From: a bacterium
Lineage (GTDB): Bacteria; Cyanobacteriota; Vampirovibrionia; Gastranaerophilales; Gastranaerophilaceae
Assembly (NCBI GenBank): GCA_017652265.1
Contig: JAGCBH010000029.1
Span: 1 to 64,000, forward strand
Reading direction: 5' to 3'
Length of the DNA: 64,000 nt
Shown piece after piece: positions 25,953-34,695 of the stretch. The position numbers and the translations under genes were made by a program. The notes beneath the pieces are model-generated. The model searched no databases, had not been told where the DNA came from, and was given only the letters and a program-made list of their open reading frames with translations. The stretch's first letter is position 1. Each line of letters begins with the position of its first letter.

Positions 25953-26711
25953 ATGAGCAGAATTGAATTATTTAGACAACACTTAATTGAAAAAAGAGCT
26001 GTCAAAGTTATCGCAGGTATTGATAATTTTGATTCAGAAAAAGTTAAAATGGTTGTAAACGCCGCTGAAGCAGCAGGCGCAAGTGCAGTTGATATCTGTG
26101 CTGACGAAAACATTATCAGAGAAGTTCGTGAAATGACAGAACTTCCTATCTTTGTTTCTTCAGTTGTTCCATCAGAACTCGCAAGAGCAGTTGAACTTGG
26201 AGCTGATGCAATTGAACTTGGCAACTTTGATGCTTTATACAAAAAAGGTATGATGTTCTCAGCATTAGAAGTTATGTCATTGGTTAAAGAAACTTTATCA
26301 CTTTTGGGTGAAAACAGAGTATTCTTCTCTGTAACTATTCCTGGTGAAATTTCTATAGCAGAACAGATTGATTTAGCAAGAGAACTTGAATATATGGGAA
26401 TTGATGTTATCCAAACAGAAGGTCACTATTCAAATAATGAAAACTATGAAGGTGTAAGAGGCCTTATGGACAGAGCTCAATTGACTTTATCAAACACTAT
26501 TGAACTTTCAAGAAACGTTGATATGGCAATTATGACTGCAACAGGTATCAATTCAACAACTGCACCATTTGCATTCGCAGCAGGCGCAAGCGCAGTTGGT
26601 ATCGGCTCTTGCGTTAACAAGTTAAATTCAGAAATTATGATGATTGCTACAATCAAATCAATCATTGAAATCGCTGAAAAGAACAAACAAGAAGTTTTGG
26701 AACTTGTTTAA
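25953..26711 (+). CDS. ycf23: DUF561 / Ycf23-family protein
   Basis: A 252-residue TIM-barrel-like protein of the DUF561/Ycf23 family, found in cyanobacteria and algal plastids, whose biochemical role is unknown. Recognisable segments are KVIAGIDNFDSEKV at the N-terminus, ASAVDICADENIIREV, FVSSVVPSELARAV and the C-terminal FAAGASAVGIGSCVN, which resembles a phosphate-binding strand-loop of TIM-barrel synthases. Codon use is strongly biased and the promoter is good, suggesting high expression. It stands alone between its own promoter and a strong terminator. It is one of the best taxonomic clues in the window. Confidence 0.85.
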   Translation: MSRIELFRQHLIEKRAVKVIAGIDNFDSEKVKMVVNAAEAAGASAVDICADENIIREVREMTELPIFVSSVVPSELARAVELGADAIELGNFDALYKKGMMFSALEVMSLVKETLSLLGENRVFFSVTIPGEISIAEQIDLARELEYMGIDVIQTEGHYSNNENYEGVRGLMDRAQLTLSNTIELSRNVDMAIMTATGINSTTAPFAFAAGASAVGIGSCVNKLNSEIMMIATIKSIIEIAEKNKQEVLELV

Positions 26712-26732
26712 TCTTGCAATTACACTTTATTT

Positions 26733-26762
26733 AAAAGCTCCCGTTTCAGCGGGAGCTTTTTT
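26733..26762 (+). terminator. Intrinsic terminator of the ycf23-like gene
   Basis: GCTCCCG (26737-26743) and CGGGAGC (26750-26756) form a perfect stem with a 6-base loop, extended by A/T pairs and followed by six T. Confidence 0.92.
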
Positions 26763-26864
26763 AATTAAGATTTGTAAAATAAATTAAGCAAATAATATTT
26801 AAAATAGCAAAATTTAAAATTTTCGTTTTTTTTCAACCTGTGAGAATTGCAGAAGGAGTATAAT

Positions 26865-27164
26865 ATGAATGTAAAACAAATTTCACCGTCATCACAGGTC
26901 GGTAAAGCTATTAAAAGAGGAACGACAATCGTACTTGCCGTTGTTATGGATGCCAAAACACGCAAAGCATATGAATCTGATTCAAGTTTTAGAGAAAAGG
27001 TTGACAGATTCGAAAGAACCCATGATGGTGATATTACTTTAGTGGCTACTAATCAACACCCTGACGAATGGTCAGACCGGGTATGGTACGCTGATGTTAT
27101 TGCTATAGCTAATGATGGCAATGGCCATGTAACTACAAATAAGATTGATAATATAGAAGTATAG
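26865..27164 (+). CDS. Small hypothetical protein
   Basis: A 99-residue protein, not recognised. It starts MNVKQISPSSQVGKAIKRG and ends with a short acidic/Asn segment. The only hydrophobic run (TTIVLAVVMDA, about 20-30) reads as a beta strand rather than a membrane helix. The ATG at 26865 follows AAGGAGTATAAT, a good RBS, so the longer frame starting at TTG 26847 is not used. It lies between the ycf23-like terminator and prfB and may be monocistronic. Confidence 0.65.
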   Translation: MNVKQISPSSQVGKAIKRGTTIVLAVVMDAKTRKAYESDSSFREKVDRFERTHDGDITLVATNQHPDEWSDRVWYADVIAIANDGNGHVTTNKIDNIEV

Positions 27165-27213
27165 ATCTATTTTTTATATAGCTTTATTTTTATGTTTATA
27201 GTAGTATTGTCCT

Positions 27214-28300
27214 ATGGAACTTAAACAGTTTGCAATTGATATAAATAAACGTCTGATTGCACTAAAGGAGTATCTTTGACTCAGATAAGCTTCAAAATGA
27301 GTTGTCTGAGGCTGAAAATCAGATGAGCTTGCCTGAAGTTTGGAACGACAAAGATAAATCCTCTAAATTAGGTGCTAAAATTCGTGATTTAAAAGAAACA
27401 CTTGAAACGTTTGAGCGATGGGAAACAATTATTAGTGATGCTCAGATTGCTGTTGAACTGGATGATGAAGAACTTTTAAAAGAAAGCGAAACTAAACTTC
27501 TGCAAGCGGAAAAAGAAATAAATTCTTTTGAACTTCGCCGAATGCTTAACGGCGAATATGATGATGCGGATGCGATTATAACGGTTATAGCAGGTGCCGG
27601 AGGTACTGATGCTCAGGACTGGGCAAGTATGCTCCTCAGAATGTATTTACGCTGGGCTGAAAACAGAGGCTGGAAAACTGAGTTATTGGATAAACTTGAC
27701 GGAGACGAAGCCGGTATTAAATCAGCAACGGTAAAAATCAGCGGGAAATTTGCTTTTGGGTATTTCAAAGCTGAACGAGGTGTCCACAGGTTAGTAAGAA
27801 TTTCACCTTTTAACGCAAACGGTAAGCGACAGACAAGTTTTGCATCTTTAGAGGTTTCACCGATTATAGAAAATTTTGAAAAGGATATTGTGATACCTGA
27901 TGATGATATTGAATTTGAAGCAATGCGTTCATCAGGCGCAGGCGGGCAGAATGTCAATAAAGTTTCTTCTGCGGTGCGCATACTTCATAAACCTACGGGA
28001 ATAGTAATTAAATGCCAGCAGGAGCGATCTCAACTTCAGAACAGAGCTATTGCAATGGAAATTCTTGCATCAAAATTACTGGCAATGAAACAGGAAGAAC
28101 ACGAAAAGAAATTGGCACAGCTAAAAGGCGAAAATGTTGATGTAAACTTTGGCTCACAAATACGCTCTTATGTATTTCATCCTTATAAAATGGTTAAAGA
28201 CCACAGAACCGGATATGAAGTCGGCAATGTTGATGCAGTTATGGACGGTGATCTTGACGGGTTTGTTGAAGCATATTTGAAGCAATCAATGAGTTTATAA
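27214..28300 (+). CDS. prfB: Peptide chain release factor 2 (programmed +1 frameshift)
   Basis: RF2 ends translation at UGA and UAA. The frame begins at ATG 27214 ([14 protein letters not shown]), meets an in-frame TGA at 27277, and continues in the +1 frame from GAC at 27278, giving a 361-residue product, normal for RF2. The stop-codon recognition tripeptide SPF is in [13 protein letters not shown] and the catalytic GGQ in [13 protein letters not shown]. Without the frameshift only 21 residues would be made. xerC/D follows 36 bp later. Confidence 0.95.
27265..27280 (+). promoter_or_regulatory. prfB autoregulatory +1 frameshift site
   Basis: AAGGAG serves as the internal Shine-Dalgarno-like sequence, followed by TAT CTT TGA C. 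Slippage on CTT-T skips one base so that TGA is bypassed. This is the classic RF2 feedback site: when RF2 is scarce the ribosome pauses at UGA and shifts. AGGAG-TATCTTTGAC closely matches the E. coli element. Confidence 0.95.
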
Positions 28301-28336
28301 CTTTTCAAATTAATAAAAAAATGCTAAAATTCGTAT

Positions 28337-29182
28337 ATGCAGGAATTACCGTTATATCTTGAATATCTGGAGCTTGAACGAGGACTGGCCAAAAATACAA
28401 TTGAAGCTTACGAACGTGATATTTGCGCCTTTTTTGATTATTTTAACAACTCAGAGGATATTTCAAGGAGCGGCTTAAATTCTTACATTTATTACCTTAA
28501 AGAAAATAAATATGCACCTTCAAGTATTTCCCGCAAAATTGCCGCAATAAAAGGATTTTACAAATGGGCTTGCGCAAATGATTTAATAAAAACAAATCCG
28601 TCTGAATTTGTTGAGCAGTTAAAACTTCCTAAAAGGCTGCCAAAAGTTCTGACTATTGACGAAATAAACAAGCTTTTTGAAAACGAATTAACACCTGACG
28701 AACGCCTTATACTGGAATTGTTGTACGGATGTGGACTGCGTGTTTCTGAACTTGTTGAGTTAAATATAAATGACATTAACGTTAACGCTAAATTTTTAAG
28801 ATGTATCGGTAAAGGATCAAAGGAAAGAATTATTCCTATCAATAAAAACACGATAAAAGCCCTAAAAGATTATGAACCGCACAGAAGCCTCATTATTGAA
28901 CAATATTTAATTGTAACTAATAAGTTGATGATGCATGATAGCGGGCGATTATATACAAGACAGGATGTTTGGCGTTTTATAAAGAAAATGGGCAAAAAGA
29001 TTAATAAAATTATATCTCCGCATACATTAAGACATTCTTTTGCAACACATTTACTTGAAAACGGAGCGGATTTAAGGGTAGTACAGGAGCTTTTGGGGCA
29101 CAGTGATGTATCAACTACTCAACTTTATACACACATCAGCAAAAAGCGGCTTAAAGAAGTTTATTCTGATATATGGAAATAA
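28337..29182 (+). CDS. XerC/XerD-type tyrosine recombinase
   Basis: A 281-residue site-specific recombinase, expected to resolve chromosome dimers at a dif site. The N-terminal SAM-like DNA-binding domain spans 1-85. Catalytic residues are visible: Arg in YGCGLRVSELVEL, Lys in GKGSKERIIPI, HxxR in HTLRHSFATHLL, His in LLGHSDVSTTQ and the nucleophile Tyr in QLYTHIS. Length is slightly below 295-300, the usual range. XerC and XerD cannot be separated by eye. No attachment site or prophage is adjacent. The RBS is weak and it may be co-transcribed with prfB. Confidence 0.9.
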   Translation: MQELPLYLEYLELERGLAKNTIEAYERDICAFFDYFNNSEDISRSGLNSYIYYLKENKYAPSSISRKIAAIKGFYKWACANDLIKTNPSEFVEQLKLPKRLPKVLTIDEINKLFENELTPDERLILELLYGCGLRVSELVELNINDINVNAKFLRCIGKGSKERIIPINKNTIKALKDYEPHRSLIIEQYLIVTNKLMMHDSGRLYTRQDVWRFIKKMGKKINKIISPHTLRHSFATHLLENGADLRVVQELLGHSDVSTTQLYTHISKKRLKEVYSDIWK

Positions 29183-29215
29183 AAAAGCGATATGCATTAA
29201 AACATACCGCTTTTT
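29182..29215 (+). terminator. Bidirectional intrinsic terminator
   Basis: AAAAAGCGATATG (29182-29194) and CATACCGCTTTTT (29203-29215) pair with one mismatch. It lies between the convergent recombinase and transporter genes and can serve both. Confidence 0.8.
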
Positions 29216-29232
29216 ATTTATTTTATAAACAT

Positions 29233-30615
29233 TTACGCTCTTTTCATCTCATCAATCCATAACATAGTACATACTACTATACAGATTGCGGCCGAACCGC
29301 CCCAAAATGCCAATGCGCCGTTCCACCCGAATTTATCAACCATAAAACCGGTACCGGTTGCTGATAATACTGCACCCAAGTAGCCGAAAGTTCCCATTAA
29401 TCCGGTTACGGCAGCTGCAACCTTTTTAGAACTGCTTTCAATTGCACATAATCCGCCAATCATCATTTGAGGTCCGTATGTAAATGCGCCCAATAAACCG
29501 ATAATTACAAAATCAAGTGCGCCAATAGTATTAATTTTTAATAATATTACCATAGTCAGAACACCTATTAAGTATATTAAATTAACAGGAGCTCGTTTGC
29601 CTTTGAATAATTTATCCGATATAAGGCCGGCGCAAATTGTTCCGGCAATACCGAATAAAGGTAAAGCACTCAGTTTTTGAGCGGCAAGTTCTAATGAATT
29701 ACCCTTATCTTCACTTAAATATTTAACCATCCAGTCTTCAGCACCAAAACGAATAACATAAACAAAAATGTATGCTATTGCTAACATCCATATAGTTTTA
29801 TTACAAATAACACTCTCTTTTATGACCTGAAGATATGTTCTGTTATCTGTTTCTGCATTTGATTCTTTTTTTACAGCTTTTTCTTCTCTGTAAGTTTCAA
29901 CATCAGGCAAACCTAAAGATTGTGGTCTGTCGCGAAGTCTATCTATAAGCCAGATTGCTGCCAAAATAGCAAGAGTTGCCGGAGCAAAGAATGCCATTCT
30001 CCAACCGAAATGTTGAACTAAAGCACCTGAAATGATAACACTAAGGAATGTACCAACCTGGTGTGAGCATGACCATAAAGACCATTTTGTACCGCGTTCG
30101 GAATTTGAATACCAGTATGTCAATGTTTTAGCAATTGAAGGGAAACCTGCTGACTGGAACCAGCCTGACGCACCCCAGAAAAATACAAACAGCCACAAAA
30201 GAATTGTGTTTGTCGGTAATCCAAAGAATGTAAATTCACCCGGAGTAATAAATACCGCAGAAAGAGCAAAACAAAGGTTTGCAATAGCAGTCATTATTAA
30301 CGCTGTCGGCAAAAATTTTCTGACATCCGCTCCATCAGCCAAAACCCCGTTAACGAATTTACCGATACCGTAGGTCAGATACAGGGAACTTCCGATTAAA
30401 CCAAGTTCAGTATTTGTAAAACCGAATTCTTCCGAAATCCCCGGCAAAGCTACAGCTATATTCTTTTTACAAAGATAAAATATTGTATATCCGATAAAGC
30501 ATGAATAAAACATTCTCAAACGCCAGTGAGAATACATTTTATCAACTTTTTCTTTATCCTGTATGGGTTCCGCCACAGGAGGCTCTTTGAAAAATTCAAA
30601 AAATTTACTTGCCAT
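29233..30615 (-). CDS. MFS transporter, organophosphate:phosphate antiporter family
   Basis: A 460-residue membrane protein with 12 expected helices. N-terminal segments YTIFYLCKKNIAVALPGISE and GIGKFVNGVLADGADVRKFLP are characteristic of the OPA group (GlpT, UhpT, UhpC), which exchange sugar phosphates or glycerol-3-phosphate for inorganic phosphate. The central loop (about 215-245) is Arg/Glu/Lys-rich. The substrate is not decidable; GlpT- or UhpT-like uptake is likely, and a UhpC-type sensor is less likely without an adjacent two-component system. Monocistronic and convergent with the recombinase gene. Confidence 0.88.
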   Translation of the reverse strand: MASKFFEFFKEPPVAEPIQDKEKVDKMYSHWRLRMFYSCFIGYTIFYLCKKNIAVALPGISEEFGFTNTELGLIGSSLYLTYGIGKFVNGVLADGADVRKFLPTALIMTAIANLCFALSAVFITPGEFTFFGLPTNTILLWLFVFFWGASGWFQSAGFPSIAKTLTYWYSNSERGTKWSLWSCSHQVGTFLSVIISGALVQHFGWRMAFFAPATLAILAAIWLIDRLRDRPQSLGLPDVETYREEKAVKKESNAETDNRTYLQVIKESVICNKTIWMLAIAYIFVYVIRFGAEDWMVKYLSEDKGNSLELAAQKLSALPLFGIAGTICAGLISDKLFKGKRAPVNLIYLIGVLTMVILLKINTIGALDFVIIGLLGAFTYGPQMMIGGLCAIESSSKKVAAAVTGLMGTFGYLGAVLSATGTGFMVDKFGWNGALAFWGGSAAICIVVCTMLWIDEMKRA

Positions 30616-30721
30616 TAATAATTCCCTTCATATACTAACTTCTGCGCTCATCCGCTCTCATTTCGGATTGTACCAAAAAAATGCAACGCATGCACATATT
30701 CTATAAAATTTGTAATATAAC

Positions 30722-31171
30722 TTATTTTCTGCTATCCAAATAATTTCTTAATTCCTGCTCAAAATTGTTAATGTTAACTTTCTTTTTATAATTATTTTTC
30801 TTATCGTAAATATAAACAGTCGGAATTGATCTTATATTAAAATGCTGAGATAACTTGCTGTCCTTATCGGCATTAACTTCGACATATCTGTATCCGACAA
30901 CACGATGTTTTACTGCGTTATAAGCAGGTTTAAATCTTTTGCACCCGCCGCACCAGTCCGTATAAAAAAATAAAACAACAGGTTTTGTATCTTCGGTTTC
31001 AACCGAAATATCATTAGTTTGAACAGATTTAGATGGTTCAGGTAACTTATACTCTGTCTGCGCAATAGGAGCCGGATTTTCAACGGGCGTCTTTGAGGAA
31101 AAATCTCCAAAAATACAGTAGAAACCTGCAATTACCATAACAATAAATAAGCATATAGTTTTAAAATCCAT
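30722..31171 (-). CDS. Membrane-anchored thioredoxin-like protein
   Basis: A 149-residue thioredoxin-fold protein. Residues 1-22 (MDFKTICLFIVMVIAGFYCIF) form a signal anchor, then a Pro/Thr/Glu-rich linker to about 60, then the redox domain with active site FYTDWCGGCKRF and the cis-Pro loop IRSIPTVYIYD. WCGGC is a variant of the usual WCGPC, which often shifts redox potential or substrate. It should work outside the cytoplasmic membrane, perhaps with the VKOR-DsbA protein at 47600 or in cytochrome or envelope protein maturation. The exonuclease gene lies 19 bp upstream on the same strand. Confidence 0.85.
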   Translation of the reverse strand: MDFKTICLFIVMVIAGFYCIFGDFSSKTPVENPAPIAQTEYKLPEPSKSVQTNDISVETEDTKPVVLFFYTDWCGGCKRFKPAYNAVKHRVVGYRYVEVNADKDSKLSQHFNIRSIPTVYIYDKKNNYKKKVNINNFEQELRNYLDSRK

Positions 31172-31190
31172 TTAATCAGCAACTCCGGAT

Positions 31191-32105
31191 TTATTTACAT
31201 TTAACAATTTGAATATTTCTGTTTTCAAGTACTTCAAAACGTGCCGCACACAGTATATCTTTCTGTTCATCCGTCAATCCATGACCGTTTGCAAGCCTGT
31301 CAAGAAAACCGTTATTAAGTTTAATTGCCTTAGATAAGGCCCCAACTTCAATCAATACATCTCTGACTTTATCAAAATCGTATCCGAACGACTGCTTTGA
31401 AGTATAGGTCAGCATATCACCGGACTGAGACGTTATAGGAGCTCCGCCTTCTTCAAAATATAATTTAAAGACAGACTTTAAATCCTGCAATTCGGACTGA
31501 AGCGTTGTAACAGTATTTTGAATACGCAAGTACCTTTCAAACAAATATTCAACATTTTGTATTTGTTTAAGTTCCCAGTTATATTTTTCGTCAAAAAGTT
31601 TTTTCAGTTTCGGATAACTTTGCGCCAAAGCCATAGTATCCGCCATAGCCCTGTGATGATTTGTTAAATCAACGTTAAACATCTCACTCAAACGATCAAG
31701 TCCATGAGATTCCAAATCAGGAAAAACCTCTCTGAACATTTGTTGAGTATCAATTCTCGGATTTTCAATTTCTTTATTAAATACACGTTTTGATGCTTCA
31801 TTCAAAAATGAATAATCAAAAATAGCATTGTGGGCAACTATAGGATAGTCACCAATAAAATCAAGAATTTTTGGCATCGCTTCAGCTTCTGTCGGCGCAT
31901 CGGCTACCATTTCCTGAGTAATTCCGTGTATTGCCATGCTTGATTTTCTGATGTGCTGTTCCGGGTTTATTAACGTCTGAAATTCATCGGTAATTTTACC
32001 GTTTTCCAGCCTGACACCAGCAAATTCAACTAATCTCTCCCTTGTGAAATCCAGTCCTGTAGTTTCCGTATCCAGGACAATTTCAATAATTTTTTTTCTT
32101 GCCAT
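31191..32105 (-). CDS. DnaQ-like 3'-5' exonuclease
   Basis: A 304-residue DEDDh exonuclease. Motifs are Exo I VLDTETTGLDFTRERLVEF (D and E), Exo II VAHNAIFDYSFLNE (D) and Exo III NHHRAMADTMALAQ (H and D), placing it with DNA polymerase III epsilon subunits. The C-terminal 120 residues (ELKQIQNVEYLFERYLRIQ onward) are not part of the nuclease fold and look helical. It may be the replicative proofreader or a stand-alone repair exonuclease; no polymerase gene is adjacent. Divergent from trxA. Confidence 0.88.
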   Translation of the reverse strand: MARKKIIEIVLDTETTGLDFTRERLVEFAGVRLENGKITDEFQTLINPEQHIRKSSMAIHGITQEMVADAPTEAEAMPKILDFIGDYPIVAHNAIFDYSFLNEASKRVFNKEIENPRIDTQQMFREVFPDLESHGLDRLSEMFNVDLTNHHRAMADTMALAQSYPKLKKLFDEKYNWELKQIQNVEYLFERYLRIQNTVTTLQSELQDLKSVFKLYFEEGGAPITSQSGDMLTYTSKQSFGYDFDKVRDVLIEVGALSKAIKLNNGFLDRLANGHGLTDEQKDILCAARFEVLENRNIQIVKCK

Positions 32106-32203
32106 TTCCCAATCCTGTAAGACTACCTAACTATATTATCATAAAAATATAAATTTGTGCTAGAATATAACAATACTTATAAATTTTCAGATACGGAGGG
32201 ACT

Positions 32204-32527
32204 ATGGCACAGGCAATAGAAGGTAATGTTGATAATTTTGAAGAAGAAGTCGTTAAATCAGACAAACCTGTAATGGTTGATTTCTGGGCAACATGGTGTG
32301 CTCCATGCAGAAAATTATCTACGCTTTTGGATGAAGTTGCAAATGACTTTGGGGACAAGATTAAATATGTTAAAGTTAATACGGATGAAAGCGCTCCTGT
32401 TGCTGCCGATTATTTTGTAAGCGGCTTGCCTACGGTATTGCTATTCAAAGACGGTCAACCGGTAGAACGCATGGTAGGATTTTTATCAAAATCGACCCTA
32501 ACTTCAAAGATAGAAAAGCACCTCTAA
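32204..32527 (+). CDS. trxA: Thioredoxin
   Basis: A 107-residue cytoplasmic disulfide reductase. The active site DFWATWCAPCRKL has the WCAPC variant common in cyanobacterial and plant-type thioredoxins, and the cis-Pro loop is SGLPTVLLFKDGQ. Length and layout are those of a standard thioredoxin. RBS ACGGAGGGA is strong, and a TGCTAGAAT extended -10 lies near 32157-32166. Its stop overlaps the end of nifS on the opposite strand by 4 bp. Confidence 0.94.
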   Translation: MAQAIEGNVDNFEEEVVKSDKPVMVDFWATWCAPCRKLSTLLDEVANDFGDKIKYVKVNTDESAPVAADYFVSGLPTVLLFKDGQPVERMVGFLSKSTLTSKIEKHL

Positions 32528-33720
32528 AAACCTTTTAACTTTTTCAGAGCGTTTAATTCATCCTGATAAGGTGAAATAGCACAAAGTTTTTCAATTATAG
32601 GCGGCAGTTTTTCAATAACGTAATCAATTTCTTTTTCTTTTGTAAAACGGCTTAATGAAAAACGTATGCTACCATGAATAGATGTAAACGGAACATTCAG
32701 AGCTCTTAGTACATGGCTTGGTTCTAATGAACCTGACGTGCATGCGCTTCCTGAGCTTGCGCAAATACCGATATCAGACAAATGCAATAGTATCAATTCG
32801 CCTTCAATATATTCAAAACCAATGTTTGTAGTATTTGGCACTCTGTTATTAATACCTGCGTTTACTCTTGCATTATAAATTCGCTTTATGATACCGCTTT
32901 CAAGTTTATCCCTTAATCTTTTAACTTCAGTTGATTCATATTTAAGAGCATCTTTTGCCATCTCGGCAGCAAGCCCCATACCTGCAATATACGGAACATT
33001 CTCAGTTCCCGCACGCTTGCCTCTTTCCTGATGGCCGCCAATAATCAAAGGAGTGATAAGTGTCTTTGAATTAACATAAAGCGCTCCGACACCCTTAGGT
33101 GCGTGGAATTTATGTCCTGAAACACCCATTGCATCAACGCCCAAGTCCTGAACATCTATATTAATTTTACCGGCAGCCTGAACGCCGTCAGAGAATACTT
33201 TTGTTTCAGGATTTTTTGCTTTAACAATTTCAACGATCTTCTTTATCGGGAAAATAACACCTGTTTCATTATTGGCATACATAACGGACACAAGAGCAGT
33301 ATCCGAATTAACTTTTTCATCCAGTTCTTCAAGGTTTAATTCACCGTTTGAATTTACCCCGATATAGTCCGCTTTGTAACCTTCTTTTTCAAGTTGTTTA
33401 TAAAGATTCAAAACACATGGATGTTCAACTTTAGTCGTTATTATGTGACGTTTGTTTTTGTTCATGTTTAACATTCCGCGTATAGCAAGATTTGCACTCT
33501 CAGAACCGCAAGATGTGAAAATTATTTCTTTTTCGTTTTCTGCATTATAAAAATATTTCATCTGTTCTCTGGCTGCTTTAATTGCATCAGAAGCGGAACG
33601 TGCAAATTCATACATTGATGATGCATTTCCGTATTTTTCGCCAAAATACGGCATCATCACCTTAATGACTTTATCGTCAACCTTAGTAGTTGCATTGTTG
33701 TCCAAATATATCAAATTCAT
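32524..33720 (-). CDS. nifS: Cysteine desulfurase (NifS/IscS)
   Basis: A 398-residue PLP enzyme that takes sulfur from cysteine for iron-sulfur cluster assembly. The PLP Lys is in VSGHKFHAPKGVGALY, the N-terminal signature is YLDNNATTKVD, and the active-site Cys loop is SSGSACTSGSLEPSHVL. It starts 2 bp after nifU on the same strand, so the two are co-transcribed. NifS/NifU here most likely serve general iron-sulfur biogenesis; no nif structural gene is present. Confidence 0.95.
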   Translation of the reverse strand: MNLIYLDNNATTKVDDKVIKVMMPYFGEKYGNASSMYEFARSASDAIKAAREQMKYFYNAENEKEIIFTSCGSESANLAIRGMLNMNKNKRHIITTKVEHPCVLNLYKQLEKEGYKADYIGVNSNGELNLEELDEKVNSDTALVSVMYANNETGVIFPIKKIVEIVKAKNPETKVFSDGVQAAGKINIDVQDLGVDAMGVSGHKFHAPKGVGALYVNSKTLITPLIIGGHQERGKRAGTENVPYIAGMGLAAEMAKDALKYESTEVKRLRDKLESGIIKRIYNARVNAGINNRVPNTTNIGFEYIEGELILLHLSDIGICASSGSACTSGSLEPSHVLRALNVPFTSIHGSIRFSLSRFTKEKEIDYVIEKLPPIIEKLCAISPYQDELNALKKLKGF

Positions 33721-33722
33721 TA

Positions 33723-34562
33723 TTAAACCTCTATAACTTCAATGTCTTTATCAACGGCATTTCTTAATGTGTTTTCAACAAATCCTTTTAATGTCATCAT
33801 GGAATTTTTACATCCCGAACATTTGCCTCTGAGTTTTACATAAACCTTATTACCGTCAATATCCTGTAAAGTAATATCTCCGCCGTCTTTTTGAAGTTCA
33901 GCCGCAATTTGTGTATCTATAATTTTCCCTATTTTAAGAATTTTTTGTGCGGCAGATAACGGTGCGTTTTCTTCCTTAGCAACTTTTTGATAATACGTAT
34001 CAATAATATCTTTGATTGCCTCTTTACAGTGTCCGCATGCCCCGCCAGCTTTCGTGTAATTTGTAACTTCTTCAACAGTTTTTAATCCGTTTGTTTTGAT
34101 GGCATCCCAAATCTGGTTTTCTGTTACATCAAAACATTTGCATATAACTTTATCTGCAGACTTATTACTGTTAATTTCATCTAACGACACATAACCGTCA
34201 GCGTGATATGACTTAAGAGCGTCTTCTAAGGCTTCATAACCCATAACGGAACAGTGCATTTTTTCAGGCGGTAAACCGCCCAGCGCATCTACTATATCTT
34301 TGTTTGTAATCTTACGGACTTCATCAAGAGTTTTGCCGATAATCATTTCAGTCAGCATACTTGAACTTGCAACCGCAGAACCGCAGCCGAAAGTCTGAAA
34401 CTTAGCGTCAATTACCACATTATCCTTGATTTTTAAATATATTTTAAGCTGATCACCGCAAGAAAGTGAACCTGCAAGCCCGACAGCGTCCGCATCATCA
34501 ATCTTGCCGACATTTCTTGGATTTCTGTAATGATCAATAACTTTTTCAGAGTAATCCCACAT
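33723..34562 (-). CDS. nifU: NifU-type iron-sulfur scaffold (three domains)
   Basis: A 279-residue full-length NifU. Residues 1-125 are the IscU-like scaffold (Cys in GSLSCGDQLKIYL, FGCGSAVASSSM and MHCSVMGYEAL). Residues 135-190 are a BFD-like [2Fe-2S] domain (VICKCFDV and ACGHCKEAI). Residues 205-279 are the NifU C-terminal scaffold with RGKCSGCKNSM. All ligand cysteines are intact. AAGGAGAAG precedes the ATG. First gene of the nifU-nifS operon; it faces away from the ncRNA candidate. Confidence 0.95.
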   Translation of the reverse strand: MWDYSEKVIDHYRNPRNVGKIDDADAVGLAGSLSCGDQLKIYLKIKDNVVIDAKFQTFGCGSAVASSSMLTEMIIGKTLDEVRKITNKDIVDALGGLPPEKMHCSVMGYEALEDALKSYHADGYVSLDEINSNKSADKVICKCFDVTENQIWDAIKTNGLKTVEEVTNYTKAGGACGHCKEAIKDIIDTYYQKVAKEENAPLSAAQKILKIGKIIDTQIAAELQKDGGDITLQDIDGNKVYVKLRGKCSGCKNSMMTLKGFVENTLRNAVDKDIEVIEV

Positions 34563-34662
34563 TTTTTACTTCTCCTTACAATTATTCTATCTCAAAAAAA
34601 CTTTTAATTAACCCGCAAAAGTCTAAGTGTTAATTTTTATAAAATTATTTTTCTTTAAAATC

Positions 34663-34691
34663 TTGACATTTTTTAATCGGTAATGTATATT
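34663..34691 (+). promoter_or_regulatory. Strong housekeeping-type promoter of the ncRNA candidate
   Basis: TTGACA (34663-34668, perfect consensus) and TATATT (34686-34691) are separated by exactly 17 bp. The expected start is about 34697, well before pflB, and this is the best vegetative promoter in the window. Confidence 0.8.
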
Positions 34692-34695
34692 GAAA

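Noticed and set aside
28337-29182. Integrase of a mobile element
   Set aside because: The tyrosine recombinase is typical XerC/XerD in length and motifs, sits after prfB among housekeeping genes, and no attachment site, tRNA or phage gene is adjacent.
32524-34562. Nitrogen fixation capacity suggested by nifU and nifS
   Set aside because: No nitrogenase gene is present. NifU/NifS-type pairs commonly serve general iron-sulfur assembly.
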